A stretch of 64,000 nt of DNA from contig NZ_CAMGZA010000005.1 of NCBI RefSeq assembly GCF_946151065.1, positions 141,495 to 205,494 on the forward strand, written 5' to 3'. Position 1 is the first letter of the stretch, and each line of letters starts with the position of its first letter. Positions 24,934 through 34,724 of the stretch are shown piece by piece. The position numbers and the translations under genes were made by a program. This DNA comes from Microbacterium sp. Marseille-Q6965. Its GTDB lineage: Bacteria > Actinomycetota > Actinomycetes > Actinomycetales > Microbacteriaceae. The notes under the pieces were generated by a model. It saw only the letters and a program-made list of their open reading frames with translations. It ran no database searches and was not told where the DNA came from.

Positions 24934-26262
24934 TGACTGCCGTCACCGTGCCGCCCCTTGCCGAGCGGCTTGCCCAGATGATCCGCATCCCCACGGTGAG
25001 CGCCGAGTTCGCCGAGCATGGCCACGCGCCCTTCGAGGAGTTCGCCGCCCTCCTCGAGAAGCTCTACCCGCTCACCCACGCCCGGCTGGAGCGTGAGCGG
25101 GTCGGCGAGCTCGGCCTCCTACCGCTGGGCCGGCGCGAGCTCTCAGGACCCGCTTGTGCTCATGGCGCACGTCGACGTCGTTCCCGCCGACCAGGGCGAC
25201 GGCTGGAGCGCCCCTCCGTTCGACGGTCGGATCGCGGAGGGCTTCGTCTGGGGGCGCGGCGCGCTCGACGACAAGGGGCCGCTGCTGGTCATCCTCGAGG
25301 CCGTCGAGGAGCTACTGCGGCAAGGATTCTCGCCCGCACGCGACGTGTACCTCTCCTTCGGCGGCGACGAGGAGGTGTTCGGGCGGGCGGCCGCGGCGAT
25401 CGCCGAGACGCTGGCGGCCCGCGGCGTGTCGCCATGGCTCGTGCTCGACGAGGGCGGCGCCGTCGTTGACGCGCCGCTCCCGTTCGTGCCCGGACGAGCG
25501 GCGATGATCGGCCTGGGAGAGAAGGGCATCGTGACCCTCCGCCTTCGCGCCCGCGGGGACGGCGGGCACGCGTCCGCCCCGCGCGGACACACGGCGATCT
25601 CCCGCCTCGCGCGGGCGATCGAGCGCCTCAACCCCGCCACGTTTCCGCCCCGCGCCCCGCAGACCATCGCGCGCATGCTCGCGGTGCTCGGAGCCCGGGC
25701 CGGCGGGGTTCCGGGCGTCGTACTGCGGGTGCTCGCGAGCGTCCCGCGGCTCGCGGGCCCGGTCCTCGCCCGCATGGGGTCCGAGCCCGCCGCGCTCGTG
25801 CGCACGACGCTCGCGGCGACCCGGCTATCCGGTGGCTCGGCCGACAACGTGCTGCCCTCCCATGCGACGGCCACGCTCAACCTGCGCCTCATCCCGGGCG
25901 ACACGGTCGGCACGGTCGTCGCCCGCGTGCGCCGCCGCGTGCGCGACCCGAAGGTGAGCGTCGAACTGGTGGACGGCTCCGATCCGTCCCCCGAGTCACC
26001 AGCCGACAGCGCGGCCTTCGCCGCGTTGCGCGCCGCCGTCGGCGCCGCGTTCCCCGACGCGCTCGTCGTGCCGTACCTGATGATGCAGGCCAGCGACGCC
26101 CGGCACTTCCACCGGCGCTGGCCGTCGGTGTACCGGTTCGCGCCGCTCGAGATGTCGGCGGCACAACGAGCATCGATCCACGGCTCGGACGAGCGCGTGG
26201 AGATCGCGTCGCTCGAGCGGGGGCGGGACTTCCACATGGAGCTCATCCGGGGGCTCTCGTGA
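24933..26262 (+). pseudogene. M20 family metallopeptidase, single frameshift
   Basis: Zinc-dependent M20 peptidase resembling carboxypeptidase-S/PM20D1 types. The first frame gives AERLAQMIRIPTVSAEFAEH up to GELGL; an extra C (or two lost bases) in the CTCC at about 25116-25119 is needed to continue as YRWAGASSQDPLVLMAHVDV. Zinc ligands appear in MAHVDVVPAD and RGALDDKGPLLV, the general base region in SFGGDEEVFG, and a dimerisation insert follows. Everything after the shift is intact for 370 residues, so the shift is either recent or a sequencing error. Coupled to the SIMPL gene upstream (TGATG) and the MFS gene downstream (GTGA). Confidence 0.8.
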
Positions 26263-27725
26263 GCGCGACGCAGCCCACGACGAGGCTGGGTCCCCTCGTC
26301 GGCATCGTCGGATTCCTCGCCTTCGTCGAGTTCACGAGCGGCATCCTGCAGGGCTACTACACCCCCATGCTCACCGACATCGCCCGGCACCTCGGCGTGC
26401 ACGACGCCGACGTCAACTGGCTCGAGGGCTCACAGCTCATGCTCTCCGCCCTCGTCGTGCCGGCGTTCGCGAAGCTCGGCGACATGGTGGGCCACAAGCG
26501 GATGCTGCTCGTGTCGACCGCGCTCACCGCCGCCGCCTCGCTCGCCCTGCCGTTCACCGACTCATTCGCGGTGTTCCTGACGGCGTGGGCGCTGCAGGGC
26601 TTCTACGTGGTCTGGCTGCCTCTGGAGGTGGCGCTCATCTGGTCGCGCGCTCGCGGTGTCGTGGCGCGCACCGGCGAGGGATCGGCGTCGGTGCTGACGG
26701 CGCGCGCCGCCGGCATCCTGGTGGCCGCGCTCGAGGCGGGAGCGATCGCCGGCGCGCTGGCGGGCGGCGCCCTCGTCGATGCGCTCCCGCTCTGGATGGT
26801 CCTTCTCGTCCCCGGCATCGCCGTCGTCGCGTGCTTCTTCGTCATCCTCTTCGGCGTCGCCGAGTCCCCCTACCCGGCCGGCGGCCGCTTCGACACGACC
26901 GGACTCGTGCTCGTCTCGCTCGCCCTGCTCGGGATCACCGGTGGCCTGAGCCTGCTGCGGCTCGCCGGCCCCGGCGACGGCCTCGCGTGGCTCGTGCTGG
27001 CCGCGGGGGCGCTCGTGCTCGTGCCGTTCGCCCTCTGGGAGCGGCGATGCGATGACCCGCTCATCGACGTGCGCATGTTCCGCGATCCCGCACTGTGGCC
27101 CGTCTTCCTCACGGCCGGCCTCTTCGGCGTCAGCGTGCTCGGCGCCCAGGCACCGCTGTCGACGTTTGCTCGCACCGATCCCGGCGTCTACGGCTACGGG
27201 CTGGGCACGGCGGGTTCCACGACCTCGCTGCTGATCGGGTTCTACCTCATCGCCATGATCGTCGGCGCGCTGAACTACCCCATCGTCTCCCGGCTCACCA
27301 CACCGCGCACCGCCCTCATCCTGGCGGCGCTGTGCGTCGGGATCGGGTTCCTGCTGTTCCTGCCGTCACACGAGACGTACCTGCAGGTGACGGCCAACAT
27401 GCTCATCGTGGGCGTCGGCTCGGGCGCCCTCGTCGCGGCCCTGCCGTCGGCAGCCGCGGCGGCCGCGCCACACGGCCAGACGGGTGTCGCGACCGGGCTG
27501 ACGAACTCCGTCAAGACCGTCGGCGGCGCCGTCGCCTCGTGCGTGTTCGGCATCGCGCTCCTGAACGGCGCGTCGGGCGTCGCGGGAGGAACGGCGGGCT
27601 CTTTCGCCGGGTACGTGACCGTGTGGGTCGTCTGCGGAGTCACGGCTCTCGCCGCCGCGGGCGCGCTGCTGCTCGTGCCCCGACGGGCCTTCACCGACGC
27701 GACGGCCGACGTGCCGCAGGCCTGA
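26259..27725 (+). CDS. MFS transporter
   Basis: The 488-residue membrane protein has roughly 14 predicted helices and the major-facilitator loop 2-3 motif AKLGDMVGHKRMLL. It has an extended central region (LFGVAESPYPAGGRFDTTGL) as in the DHA2-type drug:proton antiporters. Actinobacterial relatives export drugs or metabolites; the substrate is unknown. GTG start overlapping the stop of the M20 peptidase gene; ends at a strong bidirectional terminator shared with ctaF. Confidence 0.85.
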   Translation: MSATQPTTRLGPLVGIVGFLAFVEFTSGILQGYYTPMLTDIARHLGVHDADVNWLEGSQLMLSALVVPAFAKLGDMVGHKRMLLVSTALTAAASLALPFTDSFAVFLTAWALQGFYVVWLPLEVALIWSRARGVVARTGEGSASVLTARAAGILVAALEAGAIAGALAGGALVDALPLWMVLLVPGIAVVACFFVILFGVAESPYPAGGRFDTTGLVLVSLALLGITGGLSLLRLAGPGDGLAWLVLAAGALVLVPFALWERRCDDPLIDVRMFRDPALWPVFLTAGLFGVSVLGAQAPLSTFARTDPGVYGYGLGTAGSTTSLLIGFYLIAMIVGALNYPIVSRLTTPRTALILAALCVGIGFLLFLPSHETYLQVTANMLIVGVGSGALVAALPSAAAAAAPHGQTGVATGLTNSVKTVGGAVASCVFGIALLNGASGVAGGTAGSFAGYVTVWVVCGVTALAAAGALLLVPRRAFTDATADVPQA

Positions 27726-27805
27726 GCGCCGCCTGCCTCCGAGCGAGGCCGCGCCCGCTTCGTCGTCCCGCCACTGCCTCGCCGGCTTGCCCGCCCGCCA
27801 AACGT

Positions 27806-27839
27806 GAGGGGCCCGGATCCGTGTGGATCCGGGCCCCTC
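27806..27839. terminator. Bidirectional terminator between MFS gene and ctaF
   Basis: A perfect 15-base stem starting GAGGGGCCCGGATCC with a 4-base loop. It separates the convergent MFS gene and cytochrome oxidase operon. Confidence 0.9.
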
Positions 27840-27851
27840 GTGCGAAAGAGA

Positions 27852-28292
27852 TCAGCGGGCGAAGTTGCCGCGGTAGTACTCGTACACCCAGCCGACGAGC
27901 GACACGGCCAGCAGGCCGACCGCGAACGGCAGCAGGAAGATGCCCACCGCCAGCGACAGTGCGCCGAGCGCCGCGGCGCCCGCCAGCATGATCGGCCACC
28001 AGGACCAGGGGCTGAACTCGCCCAGCTCCGTCTCGCCGTCGTCGATGTCGGCGTCGAGGCGGTCCTCCGGAAGCTCCACGCCCTTCTGGCCGCGGTGCAC
28101 CAGCTGCACGTAGAAGGCGATCATGGCCGACATGAACACGGCGAACAGCAGCGCCGTGCCACCGGTCCAGTCCACCGCCCGGTACCAGGGCAGCCCGCGC
28201 GGGTTGTCGAGGAGATCCCAGATGGCGTAGACCGCGAACGCGAGGGCGAAGAAGCCCGTCAGCAGCCACCAGATGACGATGTTGGAGCGCAT
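27852..28292 (-). CDS. ctaF: Cytochrome c oxidase subunit 4, actinobacterial type
   Basis: The 146-residue membrane protein has four hydrophobic segments (WLLTGFFALAFAVYAIWDLL, LFAVFMSAMIAFYV, IMLAGAAALGALSLAVGIFL, LLAVSLVGWVYEYYRGNF). It matches the actinobacterial CtaF subunit of the aa3 oxidase that works with the cytochrome bcc complex. It follows ctaD by four bases, so ctaC-ctaD-ctaF is one operon, ending at the terminator at 27806-27839. Confidence 0.92.
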   Translation of the reverse strand: MRSNIVIWWLLTGFFALAFAVYAIWDLLDNPRGLPWYRAVDWTGGTALLFAVFMSAMIAFYVQLVHRGQKGVELPEDRLDADIDDGETELGEFSPWSWWPIMLAGAAALGALSLAVGIFLLPFAVGLLAVSLVGWVYEYYRGNFAR

Positions 28293-28296
28293 GGCG

Positions 28297-30045
28297 TTAC
28301 TTCACCTCTCCGTCGGTCAGATCCACCACGGGCGCGTCGGGCGCGTCCTTGGCCGGCCCCACGCCCACCGGGACGGGCGCCTCGCCGTGGTTCAGGTCGA
28401 ACGCCGGGCGCTCGCTGCGGATGCGCGGGATCGACGTGAAGTTGTGGCGCGGCGGCGGGCAGCTCGTCGCCCACTCCAGCGAACCGCCGTAGCCCCACGG
28501 GTCGTTCACCGTGATCCTCGGCGCCTTGCGGGCCGTGATCCACACGTTCAGGAAGAACGGGATGAGCGAGGCACCGAGAATGACGGCGCCGATCGTGGAG
28601 AGCTGGTTCTGCCACGTCCAGCCGTCGGCCTCCGAGTAGTCGGCGTAACGGCGCACCATGCCGTCCACGCCCAGCCAGTGCTGGATGAGGAACGTCATGT
28701 GGAAGCCGATGAACAGCATCCAGAAGTGCACGTATCCGAGGCGCTCGTTGAGCATGCGGCCGGTCCACTTGGGCCACCAGAAGTAGAAGCCCGCGAACAT
28801 CGCGAACACCACGGTGCCGAAGACCACGTAGTGGAAGTGCGCCACGACGAAGTACGAGTCGGACAGGTGGAAGTCCAGCGGCGGCGACGAGAGGATGACG
28901 CCGGTGAGGCCACCGAAGACGAACGAGACGAGGAAGCCGAGCGCGAACACCATCGGGGTCTCGAAGGTGATCGAGCCGCGCCACATCGTGCCGATCCAGT
29001 TGAAGATCTTCACGCCCGTGGGCACCGCGATGAGCATGGTCATGAGCGCGAAGAACGGCAGCAGCACCGCGCCGGTGACGTACATGTGGTGCGCCCACAC
29101 CGACACCGACAGCGCGGCGATCGCGATGGTCGCGTAGACGAGCGTCTTGTAGCCGAAGATCGGCTTGCGGCTGAACACGGGGAAGATCTCCGAGACGATG
29201 CCGAAGAACGGCAGCGCGATGATGTAGACCTCGGGGTGGCCGAAGAACCAGAACAGGTGCTGCCACAGCAGCACGCCCCCGTTGGCCGGGTCGTAGATGT
29301 GCGCGCCCAGGATGCGGTCGGCCGAAGCGCCGAAGATCGCGGCGGCGAGCACGGGGAACGCGATGAGGATCAGCAGGCTCGTGATGAGCGTGTTCCACGT
29401 GAAGATCGGCATGCGCCACATCGTCATGCCGGGGGCGCGCATCGTGATGATCGTCGTGATGAAGTTCACCGCACCGAAGATCGTGCCGAAGCCCGAGATG
29501 CCCAGGCCCAACATCCACATGTTGCCGCCGAAGCCCGGCGAGAACGAGGCGTTCGCGAGCGGCTGGTAGGCGAACCATCCGAACGAGGCGGCGCCCTGCG
29601 GGGTGAGGAAGCCGGCCACCGCGATGAGCGAGCCGAAGGAGAACAGCCAGAAGGCGAACGCGTTCAGTCGCGGGAACGCGACGTCCGGCGCGCCGATCTG
29701 CAGCGGCAGGATGACGTTCGCGAAGCCCGCGAACAGCGGCGTCGCGAACATCAGCAGCATCACGGTGCCGTGCATCGTGAACAGCTGGTTGTACTGCTCC
29801 TTCGTCGGAAGCACCTGCATGCCGGGAGCGAAGAGCTCCGCGCGGATGAGCAGCGCCATGACGCCGCCGAGGCAGAAGAACAGCATCGACGCGATCAGGT
29901 ACATGTACCCGATCGTCTTGTGGTCGGTGGAGGTGATCCACTTGACCACGATGTTGCCCTTCTGCTCCACGCGCGAACCGCTGAGCAGGGCGGCCTGGCG
30001 GGCCGGGAGGACGGGAGTGTGCTCCTGAAGGGTGCTGGTCGCCAT
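28297..30045 (-). CDS. ctaD: Cytochrome c oxidase subunit I
   Basis: This is the catalytic heme a/a3-CuB subunit of the terminal oxidase, pumping protons while reducing oxygen to water. The 582-residue protein has twelve membrane segments and the CuB/heme ligands: [14 protein letters not shown] (His and cross-linked Tyr), HHMYVTG, and [10 protein letters not shown]. The N-terminus [13 protein letters not shown] and the charged C-terminus are typical. ATG 30045 is chosen; longer frames run back into ctaC. Five bases downstream of ctaC. Confidence 0.97.
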   Translation of the reverse strand: MATSTLQEHTPVLPARQAALLSGSRVEQKGNIVVKWITSTDHKTIGYMYLIASMLFFCLGGVMALLIRAELFAPGMQVLPTKEQYNQLFTMHGTVMLLMFATPLFAGFANVILPLQIGAPDVAFPRLNAFAFWLFSFGSLIAVAGFLTPQGAASFGWFAYQPLANASFSPGFGGNMWMLGLGISGFGTIFGAVNFITTIITMRAPGMTMWRMPIFTWNTLITSLLILIAFPVLAAAIFGASADRILGAHIYDPANGGVLLWQHLFWFFGHPEVYIIALPFFGIVSEIFPVFSRKPIFGYKTLVYATIAIAALSVSVWAHHMYVTGAVLLPFFALMTMLIAVPTGVKIFNWIGTMWRGSITFETPMVFALGFLVSFVFGGLTGVILSSPPLDFHLSDSYFVVAHFHYVVFGTVVFAMFAGFYFWWPKWTGRMLNERLGYVHFWMLFIGFHMTFLIQHWLGVDGMVRRYADYSEADGWTWQNQLSTIGAVILGASLIPFFLNVWITARKAPRITVNDPWGYGGSLEWATSCPPPRHNFTSIPRIRSERPAFDLNHGEAPVPVGVGPAKDAPDAPVVDLTDGEVK

Positions 30046-30050
30046 GGTGC

Positions 30051-30959
30051 TCAGTGGCTCTCTTCCTCGTCGTCGCTCTGCGCGCCGGTGCCCGGCGCGT
30101 TGCCCAGGCGATCGTATGCCTGGTTGATGTCGCCGGTCTGGCCGTTGGCCTCGAGCTCGTCGAGGTAGGCCTCGTACTCGGCCTCGCTGACCACCTCGAC
30201 GTTGAACAGCATCATCGAGTGGTACTCGCCGCACAGTTCGGCGCACTTGCCGGCGTACGTGCCTTCACGGGTGGGGATGAACGACCAGGAGTTGTCCTGG
30301 CCGATGTACATGTCCTTCTTGTACAGGAAGTCGATGATCCAGAAGGAGTGGATGACGTCGCGCGACTCGAGGTTGATCGTCACCTTCTGGTCGACCGGCA
30401 GCACCAGCGTGGGCAGCTGCTCCTGGTCGATGTTGCCGTTCGCGTCGGGCTGGGCCTGGACACCCATCGTCCACACGGCGTCGGAGTTGTCCTCCTCCTC
30501 GCCGTCGTACTGGAAGTCCCACGCCCACTGCTTGGCGATGGCGGTGATCTCGACGTCGACCTCGTCCTCGGTCCAGGGCGTCTCCACCCGGGTCTGCTCG
30601 CGCGCCGTGAAGGCGAACAGGCCGAGCACCAGGATGAGCGGGACCGTCGTGAAGAAGATCTCGATCGGCATGTTGTACCGCAGCTGCACCGGCAGCCCGG
30701 TCTGGCCCTTGCGGCGGCGGTAGACGATCATCGCCCAGAGCATGAGGCCCCACGTGATGATGCCGACCGCGAGCGCGGCGATCCACGACCCGACCCAGAG
30801 CGAGGCGAGCCCCTCGGTCTGGTTGGTGGTGGGCGTTCCGTCCTCCACGAAGCCGGGGAGGTAGCCGTGCAGCTCGGTCGGCGAGCACGCGGCAAGCGCG
30901 GCGACGGTGGCTGCGGCGACGGGGATCGCTGCCCAGCGGATGCGGCGTTTCGAGGGCAC
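30051..30959 (-). CDS. ctaC: Cytochrome c oxidase subunit II
   Basis: The 302-residue protein has a lipoprotein-type signal ([11 protein letters not shown]), two membrane helices ([19 protein letters not shown] and [16 protein letters not shown]) and an outer domain with the CuA centre [14 protein letters not shown]. It takes electrons from the cytochrome bcc complex and passes them to subunit I. GTG 30959 has AGGTG eight bases upstream; the longer frame lacks a signal peptide at its start. A terminator separates it from erpA upstream. Confidence 0.96.
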   Translation of the reverse strand: MPSKRRIRWAAIPVAAATVAALAACSPTELHGYLPGFVEDGTPTTNQTEGLASLWVGSWIAALAVGIITWGLMLWAMIVYRRRKGQTGLPVQLRYNMPIEIFFTTVPLILVLGLFAFTAREQTRVETPWTEDEVDVEITAIAKQWAWDFQYDGEEEDNSDAVWTMGVQAQPDANGNIDQEQLPTLVLPVDQKVTINLESRDVIHSFWIIDFLYKKDMYIGQDNSWSFIPTREGTYAGKCAELCGEYHSMMLFNVEVVSEAEYEAYLDELEANGQTGDINQAYDRLGNAPGTGAQSDDEEESH

Positions 30960-31073
30960 GAATTCACCTTTCGAACGTGGATGGGGCACCTGCCAGTCTA
31001 GGGCAAGCGCACACGGGATTCCGGCCACACTCCCAGCGGGCCGCAACGTCCCTGTGCCGGTGTCCGGGTACGC

Positions 31074-31109
31074 CGAACGGCCCCGCACCTGCGGTGACGG
31101 GGCCGTTCG
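31074..31109. terminator. Terminator after erpA
   Basis: A 12-base perfect stem (CGAACGGCCCCG with its complement) encloses CACC/GGTG. It lies just past the erpA stop and before the ctaC promoter. Confidence 0.85.
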
Positions 31110-31118
31110 CAGCGCGGC

Positions 31119-31484
31119 TCAGTGGAAGCTGTCGCCGCAGGCGCAGGAGCCCGAGGCGTTGGGGTTGTCGATGGTGAACCCCTGCTCCGAGATCGTGTCC
31201 TTGAAGTCGATGGTCGCGCCGTCGAGGTACGGGATCGACATGTTGTCGACGATGACCTCGACGCCGTCGAAGTCGACCGTCTCGTCGCCCTCGAGGTAGC
31301 GCTCGTCGAAGTACAGCTGGTAGATCAGTCCCGAGCAGCCGCCCGGCTGCACGGCGACGCGCAGGCGCAGGTCGTCGCGGCCCTCCTGCTCGAGCAGGCT
31401 CTTCACCTTGCCGGCGGCGGCCTCGGTGAGGGCGACGCCGTGGGCGGGGGCGGCGGTGTCGGCGGTCAGGGTCGTGTCGGTCAT
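31119..31484 (-). CDS. erpA: Iron-sulfur cluster insertion protein ErpA
   Basis: This A-type carrier passes Fe-S clusters to apoproteins. The 121-residue protein has the three conserved Cys: GGCSGLIYQL and SGSCACGDSF at the C-terminus. Length fits. ATG 31484 has GGAGGAG upstream, and TAGAAT (31541-31546, minus) is a probable -10 box giving a leader of about 50 bases. Monocistronic, ended by its own terminator; located by the cytochrome oxidase genes as in other actinobacteria. Confidence 0.95.
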   Translation of the reverse strand: MTDTTLTADTAAPAHGVALTEAAAGKVKSLLEQEGRDDLRLRVAVQPGGCSGLIYQLYFDERYLEGDETVDFDGVEVIVDNMSIPYLDGATIDFKDTISEQGFTIDNPNASGSCACGDSFH

Positions 31485-31540
31485 GACGCTCTCCTCCTGG
31501 TCGGGCCCCGCCGACGGACGGCACGGGGCGAGCTGTATCG

Positions 31541-31546
31541 ATTCTA
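31541..31546 (-). promoter_or_regulatory. Predicted -10 box of erpA
   Basis: TAGAAT on the minus strand, 56 bases upstream of the erpA ATG. It is not leaderless; GGAGGAG serves as ribosome site. Confidence 0.45.
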
Positions 31547-31578
31547 GCCGCGGCGACGCACGATGGCGCCGGCCGCGC

Positions 31579-32973
31579 TCACGCGCCGCGGGCGTTCATG
31601 CGCCCCAGCAGCAGCGTCTCGCTGATGACGGCGTGTCGGAAGGTGTCCAGGTGCAGTGACTCGTTGGGGCTGTGCGCGCGGGAGTGCGGATCCTCCACCC
31701 CCGTCACGAGGATCTGCGCGCCCGGGTAGCGCTGCACGAGGTCGGCGATGAACGGGATGGACCCGCCCACGCCATAGTCCACCGGGTCCTTGCCGTAGCC
31801 GTCGCGCATGGCGTCCCGCGCGGCCTGCACCGCCCAGCCGCTGGTGTCGACGAGGAAGCCGTCGCCGCAGTCGACCTCGCTGAAGCGCAGTTCGGCCCCG
31901 AAGGTGTTGTGCGCCTCGAGGTGGGCGCGGATGGCCGCGTAGGCGTCCTGTGCGTCCTGCCCCGGCGCCACGCGGGCGCTCACGACCACCGTGACCTCGG
32001 GCGAGAGCGTGTTCGAGGCGGCGGCCACGCTGGTGTGGTCGATGCCGGTGACCGTGATGGACGGCTTGTTCCAGATGCGCGACAGGATCGTGCCCTCTCC
32101 CGCCGGGCGCACCCCCTCCAGCAGACCGGTCTCGGACCGCAGGGTGGCCTCGTCGTACTCGGGCGTGTCGGCGTCGCGCGTCGCGAGTCCCTCGACGGCG
32201 ACCGACCCGTCGTCGTCCCACAGCGTGGAGAGCAGCTTGATCGTTGCGAGCATGGCGTCGGGAACCGCTCCCCCGAACATGCCCGAGTGCGAGGCGTGAT
32301 CGAGCGTGCGCACCGTGAGGTGGAACTTGGCGTTGCCGCGCAGCGACACCGTCACGGCGGGCGTCTCGGAGTCCCAGTTGCCGGAGTCGGCGACGACGAT
32401 GACGTCCGATCGCATCGCCTCGGCGTTGTCCTCGAGGAACTGCGTGAACGAGCGCGAGCCGAACTCCTCCTCGCCCTCGATGTAGAGCACGATGCCCAGG
32501 TCGAGGTCGTCGCCGAGCGTCTCGCGCAGCGCGCGCAGCGAGGCGATGTGCGCCATGACGCCCGCCTTGTCGTCGGCGGCGCCGCGCCCGTACAGACGCC
32601 CGTCGCGTACGGTGGGCTCGAACGGCGGGGTGTCCCACAGCGCCTCGTCACCGGGCGGCTGCACGTCGTGGTGGGCGTAGAGCATCACCGTCGGCCGGCC
32701 GTTGCGGGCCGCGCGCGTGGCGAGGATGCCGGGCTGACCGAGCTCCTCCGTGCCGGGAATCGCGGCGCGATGGATGCGCACCTCGTCGAAGACGCCCGTC
32801 TCACGCGCCAGCGCGGCGATCTCCTCGGCGCTACGGACGAGCTGATCCTGATCGAACGCGGGCCACGCGATCCCCGGGATGCGCACGAGCCGCCCGAGGT
32901 CGGCGAGCGCCGCGGCGATCCCCCCTTCCGCCGATTCGACGAGCTGCTGGTCCGGAGTGGGCGTGGAGGTCAT
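31579..32973 (-). CDS. M20 family dipeptidase
   Basis: The 464-residue zinc peptidase has the M20 ligands MLYAHHDVQPPGD, GRGAADDKAGVMAH and EGEEEFGSRS (catalytic Glu), and an HxS-type dimerisation region (DHASHSGMFGG). It resembles cytosolic nonspecific dipeptidases (PepV/CNDP type), which cleave dipeptides in the cytoplasm. It has no signal peptide. A second M20 enzyme lies at 24.9 kb but is only distantly similar. ATG 32973 is 6 bases after a TAnnnT box, so leaderless. Divergent from the DUF3043 gene. Confidence 0.9.
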   Translation of the reverse strand: MTSTPTPDQQLVESAEGGIAAALADLGRLVRIPGIAWPAFDQDQLVRSAEEIAALARETGVFDEVRIHRAAIPGTEELGQPGILATRAARNGRPTVMLYAHHDVQPPGDEALWDTPPFEPTVRDGRLYGRGAADDKAGVMAHIASLRALRETLGDDLDLGIVLYIEGEEEFGSRSFTQFLEDNAEAMRSDVIVVADSGNWDSETPAVTVSLRGNAKFHLTVRTLDHASHSGMFGGAVPDAMLATIKLLSTLWDDDGSVAVEGLATRDADTPEYDEATLRSETGLLEGVRPAGEGTILSRIWNKPSITVTGIDHTSVAAASNTLSPEVTVVVSARVAPGQDAQDAYAAIRAHLEAHNTFGAELRFSEVDCGDGFLVDTSGWAVQAARDAMRDGYGKDPVDYGVGGSIPFIADLVQRYPGAQILVTGVEDPHSRAHSPNESLHLDTFRHAVISETLLLGRMNARGA

Positions 32974-32979
32974 GCGGGT

Positions 32980-32985
32980 ATCCTA
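32980..32985 (-). promoter_or_regulatory. Predicted -10 box of leaderless dipeptidase gene
   Basis: TAGGAT on the minus strand, 6 bases before the ATG of the dipeptidase. Confidence 0.5.
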
Positions 32986-33041
32986 GGCCGGTACGCCGCG
33001 CCCCTCCGTGCGCGGCTCCCGAACGATCCGAGGTGCATCCC

Positions 33042-33602
33042 GTGGCCAAGACCCCCGCGCCCGCCGGCGACGACGCACAGGCGACGACCGTCGGCAAGGG
33101 CCGTCCCACCCCCAGCCGGGCCGAGCGCGAGGCGGCCAACCGCCGCCCGCTCGTCGCGAACACGAAGGAGGCGCGCAAGCGCGCCCGCGCCGAGCTGCGC
33201 GAGCGCCAGGACCGCGCCCGCGTCGGCATGGCCAACGGCGAGGAGCGGTTCCTGCCGGCGCGCGACAAGGGCCCGCAGCGTCGCTGGGTGCGCGACTACA
33301 CCGATGCCGGTTGGCACATCGGCGAGCTGCTCATGCCGGCGCTCATCGTCGTGCTCATCGTCACGATGTTCCTGCCGATTCAGTTCCAGTACTACGGCAT
33401 GGTCGGCCTGTGGGTGTTCGTGTTCTTCACGATCGGCGACATGGTCATCCTGTCGAGCACGGTGAAGCGCAAGGCCGCCGCCAAGTTCGGCGCGGAGCGC
33501 CGTGAGAAGGGCCTGGGCTGGTACGCCGCGATGCGCTCCGTGCAGATGCGCTGGATGCGGCTGCCCAAGCCGCAGGTCAAGCGCGGCCAGTACCCGGACT
33601 GA
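33042..33602 (+). CDS. DUF3043 family membrane protein
   Basis: The 186-residue protein has a long charged cytoplasmic N-terminus (NTKEARKRARAELRERQDRA), two membrane helices (LMPALIVVLIVTMFLPIQF and MVGLWVFVFFTIGDMVIL) and a basic tail ending QVKRGQYPD. It matches actinobacterial DUF3043; function unknown. GTG 33042 is preferred over GTG 33033 because GAGGTG lies 6-7 bases upstream. Divergent from the dipeptidase gene; followed by a strong terminator. Confidence 0.85.
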   Translation: MAKTPAPAGDDAQATTVGKGRPTPSRAEREAANRRPLVANTKEARKRARAELRERQDRARVGMANGEERFLPARDKGPQRRWVRDYTDAGWHIGELLMPALIVVLIVTMFLPIQFQYYGMVGLWVFVFFTIGDMVILSSTVKRKAAAKFGAERREKGLGWYAAMRSVQMRWMRLPKPQVKRGQYPD

Positions 33603-33620
33603 CCCGAAAACCCCCAAGCA

Positions 33621-33652
33621 GAGAACGCCCCGGATCCGTCCGGGGCGTTCTC
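33621..33652 (+). terminator. Terminator after DUF3043 gene
   Basis: An 11-base stem beginning GAGAACGCCCC closes on GGGGCGTTCTC. It stands between the convergent DUF3043 and pyrD genes and may act on both. Confidence 0.85.
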
Positions 33653-33698
33653 GCGTTCCAGGCGGCCACGCGCCGGCGGCGCGTGCCGGTCGGGCCGT

Positions 33699-34721
33699 TC
33701 AGCCTGCTGCGGCCAGCCCGCGGTTGATCTCGCGCGCCCAGAGCGGCCCCCGGTAGAGGAAGGCGGTGTAGCCCTGTGTCAGCGTCGCGCCGGCGGCCAG
33801 CCGCTCGCGCACGTCGTCGGCGGTCTCGATGCCGCCGACCGACACGACGCAGAAGGTCGGGTCGGGTGCCGCCGCGCGGATGAGACGCAGGACCTCCAGC
33901 GAACGCCGCTTGAGCGGTGCGCCAGAGAGCCCGCCGGCCCCCGCGGCCTCGACCGCGTCGGGGTCGGTCGCCAGTGCCTCGCGGGAGATCGTCGTGTTCG
34001 TCGCGATGATCCCGGCGAGGCCGAGGTCCACGGCCAGCCGCGTGACGGCGGTGACCTCCTCGTCGGGAAGGTCGGGGGCGATCTTGACGAGAAGCGGCGT
34101 GCGACCCGCCGCCGCCTTGACCGCCTGAAGCAGCGGACGCAGCGTCTCGACGGCCTGCAGACCGCGCAGGCCGGGCGTGTTCGGGGAAGAGACGTTCACC
34201 GCGAGGTAATCGGCCAGCGGCGCGAGCATCGTGGCGCTGGCGACGTAGTCGGCCGTGGCCCTCTCGACATCCACGACGCGGCTCTTGCCGATGTTGGCGC
34301 CGACGACCGCTCCCCCGCGGCGAAGCCGGGCCAACCGCCGGGCGGCCGCGGCGGCCCCGCGGTTGTTGAAGCCCATGCGGTTGATGACCGCGCGGTCCGG
34401 CACGAGGCGGAACAGACGAGGACGCGGGTTGCCGTCCTGGGGGACGGCCGTGACCGTGCCGACCTCCACGTGGCCGAACCCGAGCGCGTCGAGCCCCCGC
34501 ACGCCCACGGCGTTCTTGTCGAACCCGGCGGCGACACCGAACGGCGAGGGGAAGCGCACGCCGAGGGCGTCGACGGCCAGCGACGGGTCGGGCCGCGTGA
34601 GGGAGCGCACGAGGGGCGCCACCGCCCACGAGCCGAGCACGCGGATCACGGCCATGCCGAGGTGGTGCGCCGTCTCAGGATCGAGGCGCGACAGGACCGT
34701 GCGAAACAGCAGGGGATACAT
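33699..34721 (-). CDS. pyrD: Dihydroorotate dehydrogenase (quinone), class 2
   Basis: This membrane-bound flavoprotein oxidises dihydroorotate to orotate in pyrimidine synthesis and passes electrons to quinone. The 340-residue protein has an N-terminal amphipathic helix (PLLFRTVLSRLDPETAHHL), GVAAGFDKNAVG, MGFNNRGA, the active-site Ser in VNVSSPNTPGLRGLQ and FMN contacts in SVGGIETADD. Class 2 features are clear. It lies three bases after nrdR, so these two form a nucleotide-metabolism operon. Confidence 0.95.
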   Translation of the reverse strand: MYPLLFRTVLSRLDPETAHHLGMAVIRVLGSWAVAPLVRSLTRPDPSLAVDALGVRFPSPFGVAAGFDKNAVGVRGLDALGFGHVEVGTVTAVPQDGNPRPRLFRLVPDRAVINRMGFNNRGAAAAARRLARLRRGGAVVGANIGKSRVVDVERATADYVASATMLAPLADYLAVNVSSPNTPGLRGLQAVETLRPLLQAVKAAAGRTPLLVKIAPDLPDEEVTAVTRLAVDLGLAGIIATNTTISREALATDPDAVEAAGAGGLSGAPLKRRSLEVLRLIRAAAPDPTFCVVSVGGIETADDVRERLAAGATLTQGYTAFLYRGPLWAREINRGLAAAG

Positions 34722-34724
34722 GTC

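Noticed and set aside
28273..30168. A plus-strand open frame opposite ctaD
   Set aside because: It is composed of Glu/Arg/His-rich shadow sequence without any motif; ctaD on the other strand is unequivocal.
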